From Solea solea (taxonomy: Eukaryota; Chordata; Actinopteri; Pleuronectiformes; Soleidae), in the NCBI RefSeq assembly GCF_958295425.1, contig NC_081144.1, forward strand, positions 21,552,853 to 21,616,852: 64,000 bases of DNA. Reading direction: 5' to 3'. Position numbers and translations under genes: made by a program. The notes beneath the pieces were generated by a model. That model saw only the letters and a program-made list of their open reading frames with translations, made no database searches and was not told where the DNA came from. Position 1 is the first letter of the stretch. The number at the start of each line of letters is the position of its first letter. Positions 61,601 to 64,000 of the stretch are shown here, piece after piece.

Positions 61601-61677
61601 AGCTGATCTGTGTTCAGGTTGCTGACATATTTGCCCAGGTACGTGTTTAGCACCCAGGCAACGAGGCCCTCCAACAT
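18478..61677 (-). CDS. vps13d: VPS13D, inter-organelle bridge-type lipid transfer protein (complete, 69 coding exons, 4,384 aa)
   Basis: The start is ATG 61677-61675 ([18 protein letters not shown], the typical VPS13 chorein N-terminus), with A at -3 and an in-frame TGA 12 nt upstream. The stop is TGA at 18480-18478. I traced 69 exons; all but one donor are GT, all acceptors are AG, and all phases agree. The sum is 13,155 nt, against about 4,388 aa for human VPS13D. The internal UBA domain identifies VPS13D among VPS13 paralogues. The family forms a long hydrophobic groove that moves phospholipids between membranes. VPS13D is linked to ER contacts with mitochondria and peroxisomes and to mitochondrial clearance, and its loss causes ataxia in human. 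Exon coordinates are in the segment entries below. The gene is compact here (43 kb of coding span), and the introns contain SINE, LINE and Tc1 remnants but no other gene. Plus-strand reading frames over these exons are antisense shadows. Confidence 0.97.
18757..18835 (-). repeat. tRNA-like SINE head in the last vps13d intron
   Basis: On the minus strand GTAGCTCAGTGTGGATCAGT and GGTGGTTCAATCCCTGG form A-box-like and B-box-like promoter elements with about the right spacing. No cloverleaf fits, so it is read as a SINE or tRNA-derived fragment, not a tRNA gene. Confidence 0.45.
20648..27795 (-). CDS. vps13d: vps13d exons 54-66: C-terminal region including the ATG2_C-like helical part (residues 3610-4217)
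   Basis: Exons: 27693-27795, 27165-27322, 26586-26694, 26022-26192, 25428-25532, 24985-25134, 24322-24471, 24094-24190, 23855-24000, 23150-23284, 22368-22535, 22100-22232 and 20648-20843. Blocks include [89 protein letters not shown] and [20 protein letters not shown]. These are followed by the Gly/Thr/Val-rich amphipathic helix stretch ([20 protein letters not shown], then [14 protein letters not shown]) shared with ATG2. That stretch contacts the acceptor organelle or lipid droplets in the family. Exon 58 is the least conserved and hydrophilic. Confidence 0.93.
24510..24794 (-). mobile_element. LINE remnant (L2/CR1/Rex-like reverse transcriptase C-terminal end)
   Basis: The minus strand encodes [19 protein letters not shown] and SDSLPSSNL, matching the AF...APxLWNSLPxxIR...S...FK end of L2/CR1-group reverse transcriptase ORFs. 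It lies in vps13d intron 59, same orientation as the gene, badly decayed and 5'-truncated. Confidence 0.6.
27892..33936 (-). CDS. vps13d: vps13d exons 40-53: VAB (Vps13 adaptor-binding, SHR-BD) domain (residues 2882-3610)
   Basis: Exons: 33834-33936, 32921-33073, 32627-32762, 32463-32510, 32209-32359, 31704-31920, 31366-31613, 31084-31275, 30415-30541, 30174-30316, 29882-30012, 29624-29799, 29037-29160 and 27892-28127. Family blocks are [127 protein letters not shown] and [14 protein letters not shown]. The beta-rich VAB repeats bind organelle adaptors in other VPS13 proteins. Exon 43 is only 48 nt. Intron 49 has a GC donor (30168-30173). Confidence 0.93.
29447..29590. repeat. composite repeat in vps13d intron 51
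   Basis: 29447-29500 (TAGGGATGAGCCGATATGAT, then GTATCAGT) is like the end of a hAT element common in fish. 29500-29590 (GGTGCACCTTGGACATATCG, CCAGTCCATCATAGGG) is a partial copy of the family at 13,385-13,660. Confidence 0.4.
33937..36224 (-). other. large vps13d intron 39 with no recognised gene
   Basis: A 2.3-kb intron. It holds a (CT)n run near 35,688-35,704 and a diverged dispersed repeat at about 35,060-35,150 (GGGACCC, then TCTTTGGTAACCA) that also appears at about 55,495-55,580. I see no coding potential consistent with vps13d or another gene. Confidence 0.55.
36225..38623 (-). CDS. vps13d: vps13d exons 36-39: lead-in to the VAB domain (residues 2738-2881)
   Basis: Exons 38534-38623, 37444-37584, 36971-37096 and 36225-36299, all in phase 1. 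Blocks [42 protein letters not shown] and SWIADYC match VPS13D. Exon 39 is 75 nt; its in-frame length and symmetrical phase would allow skipping without a frameshift. Confidence 0.9.
39047..40283 (-). CDS. vps13d: vps13d exons 33-35: UBA domain (residues about 2646-2686)
   Basis: Exons 40097-40283, 39335-39409 and 39047-39247. After a groove segment ([19 protein letters not shown]) and a Ser/Thr-rich linker comes a three-helix ubiquitin-associated domain: [16 protein letters not shown], then [18 protein letters not shown]. The core of LGF, the alanine of RAL and AATWLL match UBA rules. Among VPS13 proteins only VPS13D has a UBA; it binds ubiquitin and is needed for mitochondrial size control and clearance in flies and human cells. 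The domain is split over exons 34 and 35, both phase 1-1. Confidence 0.93.
39493..39648. repeat. compound tetranucleotide microsatellite (TCTG)n / (TAGC)n / (CTAT)n
   Basis: About seven TCTG units are followed by TAGC-rich palindromic repeats (about 39,538-39,602) and interrupted CTAT units, in vps13d intron 33. Confidence 0.9.
40438..48000 (-). CDS. vps13d: vps13d exons 21-32: central groove (residues 1890-2583)
   Basis: Exons: 47910-48000, 47688-47814, 47419-47599, 47092-47316, 45023-45164, 44439-44655, 43871-44042, 43467-43582, 42981-43205, 42598-42893, 41969-42102 and 40438-40593. Conserved blocks include [115 protein letters not shown] and [13 protein letters not shown]. Exon 25 (45023-45164) is the least conserved and Ser/Pro-rich. 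Its acceptor (TTAAAAAG) is weak, so this exon's 5' edge is the least certain border in the gene. Confidence 0.9.
41050..41833 (+). mobile_element. L2-like LINE, 5'-truncated 3' end
   Basis: The plus strand encodes [20 protein letters not shown], the conserved C-terminal RT block of L2/CR1-group LINEs. Frame-broken [24 protein letters not shown] and [23 protein letters not shown] stretches follow. The 3' tail GTGCTTTATAAATAAAGTCG and GGATTGGATT is the usual teleost L2 end. It is inserted antisense to vps13d in intron 31, with an internal A/T-rich duplication (about 41,330-41,450) breaking the frame. It is inactive. Confidence 0.8.
46612..46657. repeat. (GAT)n microsatellite
   Basis: ATG/GAT trinucleotides over about 46 bases with one AGG interruption, in vps13d intron 24. 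Confidence 0.93.
47350..47361. repeat. G12 homopolymer next to vps13d exon 24
   Basis: Twelve consecutive G on the plus strand (C12 in the vps13d pre-mRNA), 34 bases upstream of exon 24, inside the acceptor's pyrimidine-rich region. It is a likely site of sequencing or assembly length error. Confidence 0.9.
48060..48575 (+). mobile_element. Tc1-like DNA transposon remnant (3' half of transposase)
   Basis: The plus strand at 48200-48439 encodes [15 protein letters not shown], with the second catalytic Asp, and [19 protein letters not shown], with the third catalytic acidic residue and its [10 protein letters not shown] context. Both are diagnostic of Tc1/mariner DDE/D transposases. The helix-turn-helix and first Asp parts are missing. 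A small deletion before SPQSPDL and stops make it dead. It ends near TTTTTTTTGGCCAGGCAGTC. It lies in vps13d intron 20, antisense to the gene. Confidence 0.85.
48724..52355 (-). CDS. vps13d: vps13d exons 18-20: two giant exons of the groove region (residues 735-1889)
   Basis: Exons 50085-52355 (2,271 nt), 49840-49991 and 48724-49764 (1,041 nt) hold a quarter of the coding sequence. Exon 18 opens with an acidic stretch ([16 protein letters not shown]) matching a conserved SDDEY block in human VPS13D. It continues through [50 protein letters not shown] and KMLSAATK-like blocks. Exon 20 ends in [20 protein letters not shown] and [10 protein letters not shown], followed by a Pro/Ser-rich, less conserved middle (about 49,000-49,250 and 49,590-49,690). 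The SDDEY block is in the right place for a VAP-binding phospho-FFAT-type motif, but that role is inference. Confidence 0.95.
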
Positions 61678-61742
61678 CCTGACAGCTCAGGATGAGGACA
61701 GGACACTATGATGATGAGAAACTGCCCTCAGGTGCTCAATGT
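52467..61742 (-). CDS. vps13d: vps13d exons 1-17: chorein N-terminal domain and start of the lipid groove (residues 1-734)
   Basis: Coding exons, 5' to 3': 61581-61677 (exon continues as 5' UTR to 61742), 60636-60713, 59671-59861, 59155-59235, 58599-58715, 58062-58166, 56601-56771, 56254-56354, 55968-56136, 55162-55263, 54816-55005, 54367-54549, 54124-54254, 53945-53999, 53193-53360, 52688-52818 and 52467-52599. Recognisable family blocks are [54 protein letters not shown], the glycine/tryptophan block [29 protein letters not shown] and [12 protein letters not shown]. The chorein domain covers roughly the first 120 residues. It is the membrane-adjacent mouth of the tube, usually on the ER side. 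Exon 11 has two possible donors 9 nt apart. Confidence 0.93.
53522..53552. repeat. perfect 13-bp inverted repeat with a 5-base loop
   Basis: TAGTTTTCCACCA - TTGTG - TGGTGGAAAACTA (53522-53534, loop 53535-53539, 53540-53552) in vps13d intron 14. A partial direct copy (TTGTGGTGGAAAACACCA) follows at once, about 53553-53570. Confidence 0.85.
57001..57502 (+). repeat. dispersed repeat, copy A (inverted partner of 60,821-61,235)
   Basis: This copy lies in vps13d intron 6 and is the reverse complement of 60,821-61,235 with many short differences and gaps. 48 bases (57,455-57,502) are identical to 60,821-60,868 inverted. Shared phrases include AATAATACACA, CTCCTTATATGGACA, GTGTGTGTTTATAGGT and CATAAAAACGAGCCAAGTGA. 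The family is not recognised; it has no coding capacity. Confidence 0.85.
60821..61235 (-). repeat. dispersed repeat, copy B (inverted partner of 57,001-57,502)
   Basis: This copy lies in vps13d intron 1 in the opposite orientation to copy A. It lacks an AT-rich insertion (about 57,350-57,410) present in copy A. Together the two copies bracket exons 2-6. Confidence 0.85.
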
Positions 61743-63054
61743 CTGAGAAACAAAAGATAAGTCATTTAATCTAAACATGTGCTGGTATAAAGCAGTTATA
61801 ACTGAACCAGTCAAGTGTGTCTTCTTCAGGCCAAATTCATCCTGCCCTCTTACAGAAGAGGGAGACCATTTGTCAAACACAGTTCTGTCTTTATGACAGA
61901 TCAAAGGAAGGTGAGGGCGGGACCTGTCGCCATTCCTTCCTCTGGTTCATTTGGCAATACAGTATATCTGTCACATGTCTGCGTAAGAGAGAAGAGAAAA
62001 CGCTGTGGTGTCTTCCGATGTTGGTTTTATGGTACATTAGTAAGTTAGAAGATGTTGCAAATATGTAATTTAACGTAGCGCCAATCACCAAGTCAGGAAG
62101 TGAAATAAATACGGACAACACACATCCTGTTGTGTTACTGGACTTTCCACAATAAACATGTTAAACCTGACAGAAATACAGTACGGGAGGTCAGGACTAA
62201 CAATCCACCAAAGGTTGTGTGTTTATTTTATTTTATTTTAACCGAAATCTCTAATTTCTTATCCAAACAATAAAAGAGCGGATTAAGAGGTGAGCATTTT
62301 TGTAAATGGACCAAAGAGGGCTATACACTATGGCAACAGCATAAGCGTAAGACAATGTAGACTTAAGTGGCATAGATTCCACTAGTATAGACTTTTGTTG
62401 TGGCTAAATGTTTTTTCCTTGTGTCCCCTCTGGCAGCTGTATTTTCACTGAGTGAGCTCCCAGGTCTCAGCCTGGTTTCCAGCACTGGGGACCTAAAGGG
62501 GGCGCGCACAACACAGTAAGCGCTGACTAATAATGTGTCACTATATAATATGACTGACAACATTCCATAATCTTAATTTTGACATTACAGACTTTGAAAA
62601 GTGATAATATGTCGACATATTGGGCACGCAGGACAAGAGACAACATTACCGCGCACAGGTGGGTCAGGTTGTTTCTGTTTCACAGTCGAGATACTTGTCC
62701 CGCACAGGTGTCCGTTTGTGACCGTGCGCCCTCCTGTATTGTGTCCGCCTCAATGGTAACATTCACGGGGGAACAGACTTCTACACAACAGTGCTATTGA
62801 GAAACGAAACTAAAACACGTCCAACAGGTTCCCTTACATTTCCAGAAAATCCGTTTAATGTGGATAAATTCACAGCTGGCAGCATACTGCAACTTCACTG
62901 AGAGCCAACATTAAAGTTAGTTGCAGAATAAGAAATACCAAGTCTTATCATGCTCCACAGCTTAGGAGAGGCTGCCGTGACACTGGCAGAGTGACAGTAA
63001 CTTTACGACAGTTGGGAGGCTGCCATAAACTCCGCGTTAACATTAATGAAACAT
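61743..63054 (-). other. vps13d: vps13d 5' UTR intron (proposed)
   Basis: An acceptor (TTTCTCAG, ending at 61743 on the minus strand) precedes the 65-nt untranslated part of the first coding exon. A good donor (GTGAGT, 63060-63055) lies 1.3 kb upstream. The stretch between is non-coding with no gene recognised. Confidence 0.5.
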
Positions 63055-63560
63055 ACTCACCGACTCAAACGACAGCTGTAGCTCTTCGTCTACTTATGGA
63101 CCCAGGTCTGCTAAGTCCATTCTCAGTCTGGCTAATGGCACTTTTACAAAGTGCTCGTGTCCCGTCAACAGTCCACAGTCACTCAGCAACATAGGACACA
63201 CAGAGACAGCCTCACATGATCCGCGTGTCGTGGGTTGTCAACACATTAAACAACAACCGTTAGCGAGGACAAAGTTAAAACGACGACGAGGTTATTGGGA
63301 AGCGTCACCACCAGTAAACAACGTGAAACACTCCCATGGTCGTGGTGACAGTGGACAGGACAAGGTTGTGGTCCCAGTTAGCTTGACACTTAGCTACAAC
63401 TAGCATAACAAGGGAGCATGTCAAAAACACAAAGCCGGCGGCATCGCGCTCAAACGCAACACTGACCGGTGTGTTTGTACAGCGAGCTCAGTTTATTCCT
63501 CCAAGAATAAAAGCGCGATCGTTGTATCTCCAAAGTACAGAGTTATGTGTACGCTACATT
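63055..63560 (-). promoter_or_regulatory. vps13d: vps13d non-coding first exon and CpG-bearing promoter region (proposed)
   Basis: The first exon would end at 63061, before the GTGAGT donor. Upstream sequence is richer in CpG than the introns (about 63,210-63,300 and 63,430-63,520), and a CCAAT motif occurs on the minus strand at about 63,294-63,298. The start site is not visible. From 63,560 to 64,000 I see no supported gene, though a divergent transcript from this region is possible. Confidence 0.4.
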
Positions 63561-64000
63561 GCAAATGACCACACTTCCTTGGAGCAATGAACTTCCAACA
63601 CATACTTCCTGTCACGTGACCAAAACAAACCATTCCTCTTATGTTGCGTTTGAGTGGAACTGGAGAAAACGGCTACTTTGCGTTCAAGCCGCTAAGGACC
63701 ACGAACTACCAAACTAAACTAAGTTACTTGACTCAAGTCAGTGATTTGAAACAACCCACCAATGTGGACGTTTTACGAAGTATTAGTGAAAAATTGATTC
63801 CGGTGGATTCATTATTAGGTGACAGCTGTTATTAGCATGTCAATCTAAATCTGCACCCGATAAAAGGAAGATACCGTAAACGCAACACGAACTGCAAATC
63901 AAATGTCAATGAGCAAACATGGCACATCGTGATACTGCCTAAAAGAAACAGGTACAACTGTAATGACAAAAATAACAGCTTGTGTTTATCAGGGTATGAC

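Noticed and set aside
63641..63835. Small protein gene of 64 residues on the plus strand
   Set aside because: Short, unrecognised, near a window edge and without clear splice or conservation evidence; kept only as a promoter question.

Overview
The window is vertebrate nuclear DNA, most likely from a teleost fish. Its genes are split into many short exons with GT-AG introns. It contains tRNA-derived SINE copies of kinds common in fish, L2/CR1-like LINE tails, a Tc1-like transposase remnant, hAT-like short elements and (AT)n/(CAG)n microsatellites. All identifications come from reading the sequence and from remembered family sequences; no search was run.

Layout. (1) 1-6,362, plus strand: the last 12 recognisable coding exons and 3' end of a Rho GEF of the ARHGEF17 (TEM4/p164-RhoGEF) type. 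The catalytic DH-PH part lies before the window. (2) 7,130-17,168, plus strand: a complete 10-exon igsf21 gene for a secreted or GPI-linked immunoglobulin-superfamily synaptic protein. Its promoter is compact and its leader carries a short uORF. (3) 18,405-about 63,400, minus strand: a complete vps13d gene, an inter-organelle bridge-type lipid-transfer protein. I traced 69 coding exons. Their lengths sum to 13,155 nt (4,384 aa plus stop), every junction keeps frame, and the length is very close to human VPS13D (about 4,388 aa). igsf21 and vps13d converge tail to tail about 1.2-1.9 kb apart.

The three genes are not a functional operon-like unit. ARHGEF17 acts in Rho/actin signalling, IGSF21 in synapse organisation, and VPS13D in lipid transfer linked to mitochondrial and peroxisomal upkeep. 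In human, IGSF21 and VPS13D are both on 1p36, while ARHGEF17 is on 11q13. The ARHGEF17-IGSF21 adjacency is therefore a lineage-specific linkage worth checking.

I saw no undescribed multi-gene system here. The most interesting points are architectural: an inverted repeat pair flanking vps13d exons 2-6 (a circular-RNA prediction), a GC-AG intron, tandem splice sites, an in-frame uORF just upstream of igsf21, a 30-nt microexon before the igsf21 C-terminal tail, and a 13-bp perfect hairpin in a vps13d intron.
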